Below are positions 1 to 11,500 of a stretch of 25,132 nt of DNA, one piece after another (the first letter of the stretch is position 1; the number at the start of each line of letters is the position of its first letter). Below the pieces are notes generated by a model, which searched no databases, was not told where the DNA came from, and worked only from the letters and a program-made list of their open reading frames with translations. The DNA is from Hypsibius dujardini (lineage: Eukaryota; Tardigrada; Eutardigrada; Parachela; Hypsibiidae), in assembly GCA_001579985.1 (NCBI GenBank), contig LRSR01011851.1, positions 1 through 25,132 of the forward strand. The letters run 5' to 3'. The position numbers were made by a program, and so were the translations under genes.

Positions 1-77
1 TGCAAAAAAAATTTCAGACAGATCGGCGTGTCAACTACCGTTCGCTTCCCTTGTTAGTTGTACTCTTCCGTTTTTAA

Positions 78-2041
78 CTAGCTGAAGATTAATGAACAGT
101 AGCGAAATGTACATGTTTTGCCTAGTTGCGTTTTGTTGTAATATTTATGTCCAAATGCACAATCTTCCAGCAGGTTAGTACAATGCAACGAACCGTCAGC
201 ATTTTTGCGAGTGGTCTTTGAAGTGATGGAAGGGATGCCGACCGTTTTCAACGGTGAATCTTCCATCGAGGACTCGGAGAGTTCTACAATAGATGCGCGA
301 GCCGCTTCCTTTTTCATATTTTTTTTCGAATTAATTTGGCGCAACAGGTGTGGCGGGATATAGAAGATGGATCCAGCCAAGAGTTCTTTTAGTTTGTCCC
401 CGTTTGTGTCAGTGTCGACGCGGGGCGCGTGGTCCAGCAGCGCTTCCAGCAAGGACGCATTCTCCACCATCTGAGCATCTGATTCTGCTGGGTTTATTTC
501 ATTCGAACGCCCATTTGCGTCTGCGATGGCTTCAGATGAGAATTTATTTGCTAAGACATCATTAATCAGGCTGTCACGAGTCTGTAAAAACGGGAACAAA
601 CGGGAATTTTTTAATGGCTTAGTCAACTACAATAAATACACGTTGCAATAATGGATGCACCACGGCACAGGGATGGGTGGACCCTTTTATGTAACCGAAA
701 ATTATTATAAAATAGTTTTACTACTTAAAAGCACCCTGTGACTACGGTGAAGTTAAGGCAATTTTCCTGAAAGGCACAGAAACGAGAAACAGCAGTAGAC
801 AACGAATAGCAAAAAAAAATTAAAAGTCTCTTGAAAATAACAACAGAACAGTTGGGGGACCACAAAAAGAGGCGTATGGGAAACTGATTGAGGTAGTTGC
901 CTCACTAAATTCATTAAATTCATTGCGGGTACACCCTAAATTTTTTATTTGGTGGTTGCGGAGAAAGCATTCTTTCAACAATCAAAATGGAAAAACGCTG
1001 TAGGCGCCCCCTCAAATGAGATGGGGCATTTTAATTCAGGAGAGAAATGCCTTTATCCACAACTTTTTTTTTCGGAATGTTTGATACAAAACTATTTTAA
1101 AAGCTAAAGAGGATTAAAATCACTGCAGATGGTGTCATTTTCAGCATCTCTTCTCAAGGCGAAAGCAGCAGACCGAGTCGTGATGTTTCTGTATTATTAT
1201 GCCCCAGATATGAATTATCATTTTGGATAAAAAAATTCAATTAATGTTAACAATACGTCGAATTTTAATTTTTGCAATGAAGTAACTATGCAAACCAGAG
1301 CTTGAAACACGACATGGTCATTTCCAGTTGTGTATTTTCTGTTCGTAAAATAGATTTTTGACGTGAAATTCGCCAATGAAATGCGCAATGGGACTCGTTT
1401 ACCTTTGGTGGGATCATACCTGAAAGTTTTGTTTGGGGATTAAATATGTCGCAAGTGGCAGGCCAAACTTTGTTCGAACTCCAAACAACAAATTTTTCCT
1501 GTCATGATTCAACAACAGTTTATTCAAAATTCTTTGAGGATGATTATACTCCAGCATCAGTCTGAAAGTCTCCTTGGGATGGTGTGACAGAACAATGGTG
1601 CGAATCAACGACTGCTCTTCTCGCCGCTTCTTCTCATTCCGGGTATCGGGTTGAGGCAGGTCGTCCATCTCTGTTCGACTGGCCCAAAGGCTGGCGATGT
1701 GTCGCCAGAACTCTTTGTTGTGTCGGTCCACGGTGGAGAGGCGTAAGAAGAATTCGTCTGTGAGCTTTCGGATGGACGCAAGCTCGATGTACTCTGCCAT
1801 AGTGGCGCCATCGGAGTCCGCTCCAAATGACGAGCCGGGGCATTCCGATCCTGACGAGCGACGTATTTCTTGTAGTCTGTCGCAGATTCTGTCATACTTT
1901 TCCGGTTGGTAACGCTTGAGTTTCTTAAGGCGATCGAGTACGTTAAACATTTGCGATAAGTTTTCATATGAGCCAAGATAAATTTTCACACGTTCTTGGC
2001 AAGGCGTCCGACGTAGATTACTGTCAATGTTTTCATGGTAA
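78..2041 (-). CDS. Unrecognised charged protein, last two exons (5' end unresolved)
   Basis: Two open exons join in phase 0: about 2041-1420, ending CAG before a GTATGA donor, and 581-78, preceded by the acceptor TTTTTACAG and ending in TAG. Together they give about 374 residues. The first part is helical and highly charged (LDRLKKLKRYQPEKYDRI, with FFLRLSTVDRHNKEFWRHI further on), followed by an acidic Ser/Gly stretch. The last exon is polar, with NMKKEAARASIVELSESS near its middle. I see no signal peptide, membrane segment or catalytic motif and do not recognise a family. The open frame runs upstream to 2112, so the acceptor could lie at 2041, about 2079 or about 2091, and the start codon must be in an earlier exon that I could not place. 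It is divergent from the PCGF gene. Exon reality is fairly likely from length and phase; function is unknown. Confidence 0.55.
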
Positions 2042-2083
2042 CTGATGATGCAGGAAAACTTAAAATATCGGAATCTCAGGTAG

Positions 2084-2127
2084 AAAAGTCTGTCTGGCGT
2101 TCCGTCTGTCCGTCAACCTATCTGTCT
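2084..2127 (-). repeat. Degenerate GACAGA/GATAGA tetranucleotide tract
   Basis: Read on the minus strand this is a short imperfect run of GACAGACG and GATAGACAGATAG units. It lies immediately upstream of the acceptor region of the exon at 2041-1420, so it is probably intronic. The unit is the same type as the tracts in the introns of the gene at 8564-13309, again in sense orientation. Confidence 0.55.
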
Positions 2128-3689
2128 ATCTTTATTTCTGTTACGCTGTGTCGCTATTTTCTGGATTTAACTAATTTAGACTTTGGTCCATAATTTATTC
2201 CATACTTTCATGTCCACCAAATTTTTGAGGAATCGAGAACCTCAAAAACTTTGAGGGATTCCAAAAAGCAATCAAATTACCAAATTATTTGCATGGAACT
2301 CAATGAGATCGTTCGACGCACATGTTGGCATGATGTGCCAATTACTACCATGACAGAGGTTGTTAAACACATATCTGTAAACAAAACACATAATAGCAGA
2401 AGTGCAACGAGGCAAACAAAAATTTAGGACTGTAGCCCTGGCGATGACCTTATTGGGTAACAGAATCTCTTCGGTATGACGGGATCGAAAGGAAATGTGA
2501 CGTCATCGGTCGAACAAACCTTTTTGCGGTGCATTGTCTGCTGAGTCATCGGCGTAAAAGGTCAGACACGCGTTTCATCTTGGATATTTGACTTGCCGCG
2601 TACAGTCTTGTCTCCCAGAGGGCTTCAATGAGCTGGCAAAGTACATTTCAAAAGTATTGAATCATGTCCCTCTGATTTTAGTATTGCTGAGTCTAAAATT
2701 TTGAATATAAATTAATAGTAATATCAGCACCTGACCAGGCGTCAGATTTTTAATCAAATTACAAATCATTTATTGTAAAACAAAAACTGTATCTTCCCGT
2801 GTTTTAAATCAAGTGTGAATTAAAGTCACAGCTAATTTAGAAAAGGTTTCGCAGTTTATAGCTTAACTTTCATAAATTAAACGGCAACACGTAATCGGAC
2901 TTCGAACTTGAAAATACAGCAAAATTACACTTAATTAAAAAAAAGTATTTTACACTATTTTAAATCACTATTTAAATTGTGACGGACGGACGGTAAACCA
3001 GGGACGGACACCATGTCCTCGAGCGGTCCCCCACCCGACCGTCCATATCCGTTTCCTGTAAAGCATACATGTACAAATAATGTTCACAATAAATGTAAAT
3101 GTACACAAGAGGTGTACGTTTGGACCCAATTGTGGAATAAATACCTGCGTTATTATAATACGCCCGAGTGTCGAGAAACCCATCAATATATTGGGTGCAG
3201 TTTTTAGCTCTTGAAATGTTTCTGGACGTTAGATGTTAAAGTGGGTTATGCTTTCGGATGGAGAAATGCCCGTTCCGAGGGATAACACTGCGCCCAGCTC
3301 TGGCACCTGCTCCGGCAGATTCTAAAAACTCAAAAGATTCATTAAATGTACATATATAGGTACTGTGATATAAGAATGAACCTAAATTTCAAAAACAATG
3401 CTGGTAATACTATTTTGGCAAGATAACAGCGCAGCACTTTATGCAAAAATGTTGGACGCAATTTCCCTAATTTGTTCACTAACCTCGGACTAATAAATCC
3501 CTTATTTTGTTCCTGATTTATTCACTAACAACGCAAACTAGTTTTGTGCTTGTCTATTGTTTAAATACGTACCGGTAAATGTGTCGTAAGAGTTTAAGAG
3601 GTGATCTACTGCATGAGGCCGGTGTACAACGTTAAATTAAAAATATACACTTATTAGTTTATGTTAGAACTCCGATCAAAAGCGATGTT

Positions 3690-4015
3690 CAAGCAGTCGG
3701 CATAAGCGTAACAAAAGAGTGAACTTAGGGGCACGGACCAATAGGAATGAGGCACGGGGTGTGGCCTCTCTTACGGTTCATTTCTTACCCTACTGCCTGA
3801 CGTAATGGGCCTTAAGTTTCACCGTAAGAACGAAGTAAGAGCATTTCAGTAGAATTCGCCCTGGCCAAATTGAATGGTTTTCCTGAATTTTTCTGCTCTT
3901 GCGCCTTACGCCCAGATTCTTACGCCGAGTGCTTAAACATCCAGTCGTAAGGGTAAACTAGCGGGCCTTACGCCTAAGTTTACGTTACGCTTACGCCGGT
4001 TTGCTTAAACGTCTC
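3690..4015. repeat. Cluster of TTACG/CGTAA words
   Basis: Within about 325 bases the words CTTACGCC, CGTAAG, TTACGGT and TTACGTTACGCTTACGCC recur around ten times on both strands. The densest part is 3900-4000. The surrounding spacer does not show this. It may be a decayed repeat or a cluster of binding sites; the sequence does not say which. Confidence 0.45.
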
Positions 4016-4840
4016 TAATATGTCCAGTCAAATGAATTGGCAAATTTAACTTTAAACTGTGGTTTCAGGTAAAGTTAAGTGTCTCAAAGAAAGCTCGATA
4101 TTTTTCTTAGATAAAATGACTCGATTTTCAGTGGAGGTTGCAGTGAAATCGAATATGCTTAAAATGCTAGCGGTGGCAAAACTTCACCACAAGTAAAAAA
4201 ACACGCGAAATCAAATCTAAACTAAAACTTTCAATGACGAATTTCTTGGCCTTAGTGTTTTTAATTGTGTAAAAAGCTAAATTAAAAGTTTTAATTAGTT
4301 GAAATTTGAGTAGGATTAACTAAAAAAGCAAAACTTAATCAGAGAATTTCGCCAAAACCTAATCGAATTTTGTTTGTAAGAAAAGAGATGACCAAAAATC
4401 CTTAGTGCACCCCAATTGGGACGACAACGACATCCACTCGTCCAATCGTATTCAGACAACAGACTATATTTCTCATTTCCTGTCAGCGGGTCCTTGCACC
4501 TATGGCGCCCTCTTCACGAGGCAAAAGGCACGTTTTTCGTCCACTAGCGAGCGACTCATGCGCAGCGTAACAGCTGACTTCCTATCTGCCCTTGTCAAGC
4601 TGACGCACTCACACTCACGCGAGCGAGGACGACAACGAAGGCTTCACTGCGCCTTCACTGACATAACAGAAACAAAGAGTACTCTCTCTGCGCTGTCTTT
4701 TTGACTCATTCACTCCCCTTCCTCGCGTCAGATGCATTTCCAACAAAATTAAATTTCAATCCGGATTGTTTGTCTCAATTTCCACCCAGTTTCTTTCGTT
4801 CCCCCCTCCCCCCTTGCCTCACCTAAACTCCCGAAGCACA

Positions 4841-7800
4841 ATGGACGTGATCCGGCATTTACCGCGGTCGGCATTGATGCGGCGCTTTAAATGCGGGATT
4901 TGTGACGGCCTCCTTATCGACGCAGTTGCTTTGCCGGATTGCGAGCACGCCTGTAAACAATTTTTTGTTTTGTTTTACTAGCCCGATTACGACTTTCTTC
5001 GCTTTAATTTAAACATGTTTATTTATGCCATTTCTCCCTCTTCTCTCTCGCAGACTGCCGGAGCTGCATTGTGCAGCATTGCTGGGAATGGAAGAAAGAC
5101 GATAGCAACTGCCGCTGCCCTAATAGCGAATGCCGACGAGAGATTCGCAAAACGATGCCGTGGGAAGCGTTGCGGTAAGACAAGATGCTATCTCCGGGAC
5201 ATCAATTTAAAAGCTAGTCGTAGGATTTTGTGCTTTGGCCAAAAAAATTATTATTTTTAATCCTCCTCTCTTCTCTGTATTACCGTTCACAAACGTGTTC
5301 AAATGTTTATGTCGATAAAAAATAGAAGAATTGGTGTTGTGAAGAGGGCACCTCAGTTTCTTTTTCATGCCTCTCAATTCACATGCCAAATTTGAATTGG
5401 TTGAGCACGTTATTTTTGTATGAATGGAAGTTTCCGGAGAAGCAAGGGGATTTTTGCAAGGATCACTAATTGACCATGATGGACGACAGGCAGTTTGCAC
5501 CGCCATGCGTTGCGAAGACGCAGACAATCTGATGGTATTTGTCGACCAACTAGCTATTGTCACTTCGGCTTCTATCGCGTTCTCCGACAGTTTGGTGCCT
5601 GGTTTAACTGGGCTAGCCTAAGATTTTTGCCACATGTGTATTTAATTAATATACATACATGGGGTGGGTTTTTTTTCTGTCATCAAAGCAGGTATACATT
5701 TTTTTCAGAAAAGCAAGAGTGTCGTTGGGTTAAAATGTTCCTTTTTCTTTATAAATAAGTTCATCTTTTTCGGTGGAAACAATGGCGACAATTTGGGTAC
5801 TGCTGAATTCCCTCAAATACTGCTTGTCTTACCTTACAGAAGTCATACTGACCTGCAAGCAATCATTTACAAGCTCTTTCCCGACGCGTATGAAGGTACT
5901 CACCACTCACTGAAATGTGGCGAATCGGTATCAGTTCGTTCCTTCAAAAACACTTTGGGGGATTTTTTTTGTTTCACGTGAATGTACTCTTATTTCAGAG
6001 GAGATGGCACGCCGAAGGGAATTTTACTGCAGCAATCCGCCGACAGGTAAACGCCCTTTCAATATCCCGCGTCGTGCTCTACGATTTCCCCGTGTGATGA
6101 GAGCCTCACCAAATTCAATAGGGACATGGGCCATTTTAGGGACCTCTAGACTACTAGCAGTTGATTATCTAATTTACCAACACAGAAAGAAAGCAAAACT
6201 GTTGGTTACAACGGAGTCCTGTTTATGTAATCTTACTTGGGAAATAATGGAGATTTTCCCTCCCGATCGGCGTGGGGTTTTTTACAAATGCCTGCCTATA
6301 TATCAAGATTTTACATTGGGGTTTTGGGCTGGAAATCACATCTGTGGTTTCAGAGTAAAGTAAGGAAGAAAAATACTTTCAGCGCCACTCTGTGCTATGG
6401 GCCTGGAACCGATTGATTCATTCATCAGCAAGTTTCAATTTTTTTATCCCAACCAGTATTTTCCGCGAACGCAAAGTCGTTTTTCAAATTTACTAAAAAC
6501 TTCTGCTAATTATAAGCACTAGTTTGACAATTTTTTTGCCAAGAGGAACACCGCAAAAAATTATAAGCAAAAAGTGACCAGTGGAGCCACCAATACGGGC
6601 CGAATTTTGAAAATCTAAGTTAGCAAGTCGAAAGTCGGAACCCACATCTTCACGAGTTTCAAATGATCCAGAACAAAAGGTCGAATTTTGGGTTCAGTTT
6701 AAAACAAAATTCGTTTTGCTGTTTCGCCGCCCACCGCCTGGCCCTACTGTGAGGGGTCCTGGCCCCGACTGGTAAGGAACCTAAACAAGCCGCTGGTTAC
6801 AAAGATAACTTGGGCAAAAATACTTGAAAATTAAATTGTACTGTATTGGAAGGAATCGAAAGCCGAGAAACAGTTGTTATTTTACTAATAAGTTCTTATT
6901 GTATTATTTCTTCTCTCACAGAAAAGGAAAGCATTGCCTACCTTGGAAGGGATCTCACGCCCGAGGAGCTGGGCATGGTCAGTCTGCATTTTCCGTGGGT
7001 GATCCCTACCGTGCCGGATGTCCTCTCAGTCCAACTTCGATTTCGTGGCGTTTTGAGGTAATATTTCACGCACAGTCTCATGCTGCAGCGCTGAGACTAC
7101 AGTGTCTAGTAATTATCGATGGAGTTTTATATGATCGAAACATGTATAATTTATATACCAAATATTTTTAATTTTAGATACATTTTACTTTTATTTGAAA
7201 TACGGCATAATCTGCATTTTAATTTTAAATACATTTTTTACCTTCTTTCCTTTTTTAATTCCAACATGTATGGTTAATATTGAGCATTTTTTATTAGGGA
7301 TTTAATATGTAGAAATTAAACTGATTAATTAATTAATTAATTGAATTAAGTATTAGGAATTTTTTTAATTTAGTAACTTGCATGACATTGAATAAAATTG
7401 AATAAATTAAATATTACAAGTTTTTAGAAGTACTAATAACAACACTTTCGCTTTTGAATGAAATTGAAATTATGGTTTCTCCTATGGAAATTAATTCAGT
7501 CTGTACTGTGAACGGGTACCAAGCACGCTTAACTCGTCCGTTCCCCTTGACCTTCAGGAAAAAAAATGCTGGGCACGTTTCCTCCCCACGTTGGGAGACT
7601 TTGCAGGTAATCGCCCAAGTCACTACGTGCAAGGGTATGTTTTATGGCCATGTTTCCCTATGCTGTTTCCTATGCTTTGTTTATCCAGAAGAGGGTGGAG
7701 AAGAATGCCGGCTTCATTTGCTTCGGCGTGAAATCCAGCACCACCGTTGCGGGCATCAGAAATGCCATCTCCGTAAAGTTTGGTTTGATGCATCCCGAAA

Positions 7801-8148
7801 CGGTAATTCATGAAAACAATATAATCGCAGAAAATAATAATTTTATCTATACCTATATGTCATATTTATATATATACACCTATAAAATACTAAGGTACCT
7901 TGTACGCATTGCGAAATTTCAATTGGTTTTTCCGTTTTGTTGCAGGTCCTACTGTCGCGTTTCAATTCCGTCCTACACGATCACTTGAGCATTTTTGATT
8001 TGATCCAGTATCGAATTGCCAAGGTAAGAAACAATTCTGGAACGGCAATTCCCTCCAAGCTAATCACTTTATTTGAATTTCGAAAGCACCACTGTTATTT
8101 TTATCATATATTTCATTCTCAATTTTTATATAGGTGACCTTAGTTTAG
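4841..8148 (+). CDS. Polycomb group RING finger (PCGF-like) protein, nine exons
   Basis: Exons are 4841-4952, 5054-5174, 5840-5895, 5999-6046, 6922-7057, 7558-7606, 7689-7802, 7946-8023 and 8134-8148. All have GT-AG borders and every phase closes, giving 242 residues. The usual PCGF length is roughly 240-260. Residues 18-64 form a C3HC4 RING (C18, C21, C34, H36, C39, C42, C59, C64). Next come a Polycomb-type helix (SHTDLQAIIYKLFPDAYE, 79-96) and MARRREFY (99-106), which match the conserved segment after the PCGF RING. Residues about 175-238 resemble the ubiquitin-like RAWUL domain, including VLLSRFNSVLHDHLSIFDLI. In the family the RING pairs with RING1 in PRC1, which ubiquitinates histone H2A, and RAWUL binds subunit partners; both roles are inferred here. 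Oddities are a long second zinc loop (CPNSEC instead of CPxC) and a tiny last exon encoding VTLV and stop. The ATG at 4841 has A at -3 and G at +4. Divergence leaves the PCGF subgroup open. Confidence 0.87.
6590..6760 (+). repeat. Dispersed repeat copy in PCGF intron 4
   Basis: The stretch with ACGAGTTTCAAATGATC (about 6653-6669) followed by GAATTTTGGGTTCAGTTTAAAA (key words GAATTTTGGG and GTTTAAAA) matches both arms of the inverted repeat near 23440-23835. The order of the words is the same in all three places, so they belong to one family. Only one arm is recognisable here. Confidence 0.5.
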
Positions 8149-8563
8149 GTTTTCGTTTGAGCTGTCGCATTGTACGTTAGCGCACAATTTTTGTGAAGCC
8201 CCGTTGCCCAAATTCAAAAAAATTGTAGCTAGACTTCCAGAGCGCTTAAACTTTTTGCTAATTATTGGCAGTCTCTTTTGGATGTTTTCTGTTTATTTAG
8301 AGCTTTCAGAATTAATGTGAATGTGTTGAGCAGCATCTGGGCAAGGTAAATCAACATTTGATTTTGAAGTCAATCAAATATTTTAATGTTTTTTTGTTTT
8401 TCAACTATCTTTTATTTTGTTTTCAACAGCTTGAAAATTAGTGTATGCGTTGTTTTATGACATTAGTTGTCCTAATAGCAAAATAATTAGACATTTGTCG
8501 ATCAGGCTTTTCGTATAGAAATTTAATTTTCTTCTTCCGGGTCAGACCACTAATCCACTAACT
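8149..8563 (+). other. Short intergenic spacer with a splice-acceptor-like site
   Basis: This AT-rich gap lies between the PCGF stop and the ATG of the next gene. I see no clear AATAAA signal. Just before the next ATG there is a pyrimidine-rich run ending CAG at 8545, a good acceptor. It suggests a 5' UTR intron, or possibly a trans-spliced leader, for the gene at 8564. Confidence 0.4.
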
Positions 8564-11500
8564 ATGGACTACGCGTTGTTTGACCAATCGGCATTCCCTG
8601 ACACCTGCGGTCGTGATCTCGCGCTCGCCAAACTCTTCCTCCCAAATGCGCCGTTACGACCTCGCATGAGTAGGATCCCTGCCTCAAGTAGTGTTCGGTC
8701 GGTCGAGGTGGTTCCGGAAAGAGATGCCATCGCCTTAGACCCTTCAATAGAGATCACAGCAGCACCAATGCCGCCGTCTACCGACGACATAATCCACGCC
8801 CCTGATTCACCTAGAATATTCGCGACGATTGAAGAGGGCGTAGCCAGTTCTGCTTCGACAGCAAGAGAACCGAAAAATGCTTGCATTGGGTCGGATCAGG
8901 TAGGGATGCCATTAAAGGGCATTAAGACCCCTTGGCGTTTCTTCGAATTTGATTGTAATTGTTTTGAGTCATGAAATTGTGCCATTGTAAAATTGTGATT
9001 GAAATTGTAATTTTTTATCAATTTATTCAAGTTTAGCCTATTAAGTTTTAACCAGTTTATTTTTTAGCAGTTATTTAAGTTTAGTTTATCAAGTTTTTAC
9101 ATCGGTTTAAGTTTCGTTTAGTGTGGGTTAAGATTGTTTTTTTTACTCCTGCATAAAACAGATCGGAAAAAGCTCAAAATGTTCAAATCCGCGTAGAATT
9201 GAAATTAAAAAAAAACTGAACGGAAAATCTGTTCACAAATTTTTACTGACCGTTTTGAACGCTGACAATTAATTCGCGTGCCGTTTAAATCAACAGTTTA
9301 GAATGCGATAATGCGAACTTAATTCAATTGGTTATGGATCAGGTGAATCAAATGAGCTCGGCGTCCCCCTTGCCCATGTTCGGCATGACATTACCAGAAA
9401 CGGATTATCCCATTCAACGAGACCCTCATTCGGCCGTTTCATCCTACGCCCACTTCATCCAAGACGGATATTATCAGTTCGGAGACCCTCCCTCACAGCT
9501 CGAAACCTTGTCGCCGGAATCGGACGTGAGATCCGAGTCGGAGCTCGAGTTTTCGGACGACATGTTCGGTACATTCGTCGTTGACTCTCAACCAACCACT
9601 GCGGTGGAATTTACGGAAGCCCCGGCTGCTACTGCTATAACACAGTACGAAACAGGGATTTCGGAATCGAAACTGTTGAAGGTATGGATGGCTGTCATAA
9701 GCCCAATTCTGATCGAATTAAACGAGTGCGGGTTTATATAAACTTCTATGTCATCGATCAGTTCCCAATAAGGAGCTATATTTATTATATTGATAATTTT
9801 TATCAGTTCTTATTTAAAAACACAAATCAGTTGTTAGAGAGTTGTTGTCGATATAAAAAAGTATACGGTTTTGTACTTCTTCTGAAAAGCAATAAATAAT
9901 TACAACCTTTGCCCGGACGAAACCGGAGAAGACCGATTTTTATGTACTCTCTTTTGTTTTCTTCAAATAAAATTCTGGTTTGGCTTGATTTGGAAGTCTC
10001 AAGTGTTGTCTTGAAGTCGTGTCAGAGTTTATCCAATTTGAAATAATTAAATAGTTTTGTATTCCCTGACTTAGTTATGGCTATGCGTCATTTCTAGGAG
10101 CAGGCGTCATCGATTACTGACAAGGACCAACACGACAGTGATATTTTCGGGAGATTACCACGTAAGCAGCTATGGAAACAGATGTGCAGCAGATAGCCAT
10201 GCAGACACACTAGATGGACGGTCAAACGGACAGACGGCCAGAGAAGCAATCACGTATGCAGACCGACAGGCAAACAGGAAGGCAGAAAGACAGACGGACA
10301 CACCCATAGAGACGGACAGAAGACAAGTACATAGGCTGATAGACATACAGACAGTCAGACAGACAGACAGGCAGACAGACGGTTAGTTAGACCATTTGAC
10401 GCTATCAGACAGAAAGACAGGTATGCTATAAAACATATATACAGACACTCAAACAGACACAGACAAATACGACTTCTCAATCTACCAAATACTTTTCGTG
10501 GCCTTTGAAGGATTTTCTGTCCTTAGCGTACTCGTTGTCTCATTTTATTTTCAGTCAGCTTCCTCCATCAACTTCAAGCCCACATACTCGCCGATGTCGC
10601 GAAGCTTGTTCCTCATCTTGAAATTTTTCGGTTGAAGACGCTGGCTCAAACTGAAGCTAACCCCAATATTGCCGTTCCTGACGATTTATGTAGTAATTGC
10701 ATCCATACCATACTGGCACTTGAAGGATCTTTTTTCTTATAACTCGTTTTTTAGTGATTCCGTTGCCGCGAGATGACCCGCTCTCTCTACAAGGGTTGGC
10801 ACAAACTAGTATGGCTTGTTCGGCTTACGACGCGCCTGGTCAAAACAACAGAGCGGATGATTTTCCCCGTATGTTTTAGTTTAAGTCAGACATTCAGACA
10901 GACTTTCAGGCGGATAAGCAAACAAACAGGCAGATGGACAGGCGGACTGAGAGGCAGGACATTTGGGCAAGTAGGCAGGCAGGCAGGCAGGCAGGCAGGC
11001 AGACAGGCAGACACAAGGAATCAGTCAGACAAAAACAGTCAGTTAGGCAGGCTGGTATTCGGCAGCTGATCCCGATTTTACTTTCAGGTTACGGGAAAAG
11101 TCTCGCTGGATCGAAGTGCTGCCGTGACTTCTACGACAGCGGACGCGTGGATGGAGCAAAGACGAATACACACAATGTTATTTCGACTTCTACTCCTGGC
11201 GATCCGACCTGTGCATCAAGCGTACTCCTGCCTTCAACCCCAGAAACAAAGGCTGACCGTAAGCCTCGAGGAGGACGCAAACGCTCTCGAAAAGGGCTTC
11301 ACGAGGTAAGCACATTATAATTAGATTTATACGGATCCCATTATGGTGCTCACATTTAAGTATAAATTTCATTACTATATTCTGATTTAGACCCACTTGA
11401 CGGCAGGACAATATGCAAACACGTCACCGACATTAATTTCAACTTCACCATTCGAGTCGCCGGTTGACCGAATCCTCGCGCAAACGGTGATGCGGAGCCA

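Larger units (their letters stand above)
2042..4840. other. Gene-free divergent spacer
   Basis: This span separates the minus-strand hypothetical gene from the plus-strand PCGF gene. It is AT-rich, with no convincing long exon. An ATG-led minus-strand piece near 3147-3186 ends in CAG before GTATTT and could be an upstream exon of the hypothetical gene, but its phase does not fit the best downstream acceptor. Bases 4400-4740 are less AT-rich and probably contain the PCGF promoter and 5' UTR. A splice-acceptor-like CACCCAG ends at 4789, so a 5' UTR intron is possible. Confidence 0.5.

Noticed and set aside
4405-4704. Plus-strand open frame of 99 residues upstream of PCGF
   Set aside because: No ATG at its start, no family features, and no splice site linking it to the PCGF exons; likely promoter or 5' UTR sequence.
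5917-6363. Plus-strand open frame of 148 residues
   Set aside because: It is the 48-base PCGF exon read in its correct frame plus intron read-through on both sides; the flanking AG and GT sites give an exact phase fit.
10138-10386. Open frame with repeated DRQTDRQ-type residues
   Set aside because: Translation of the CAGA tetranucleotide tract inside an intron; it is not a protein.
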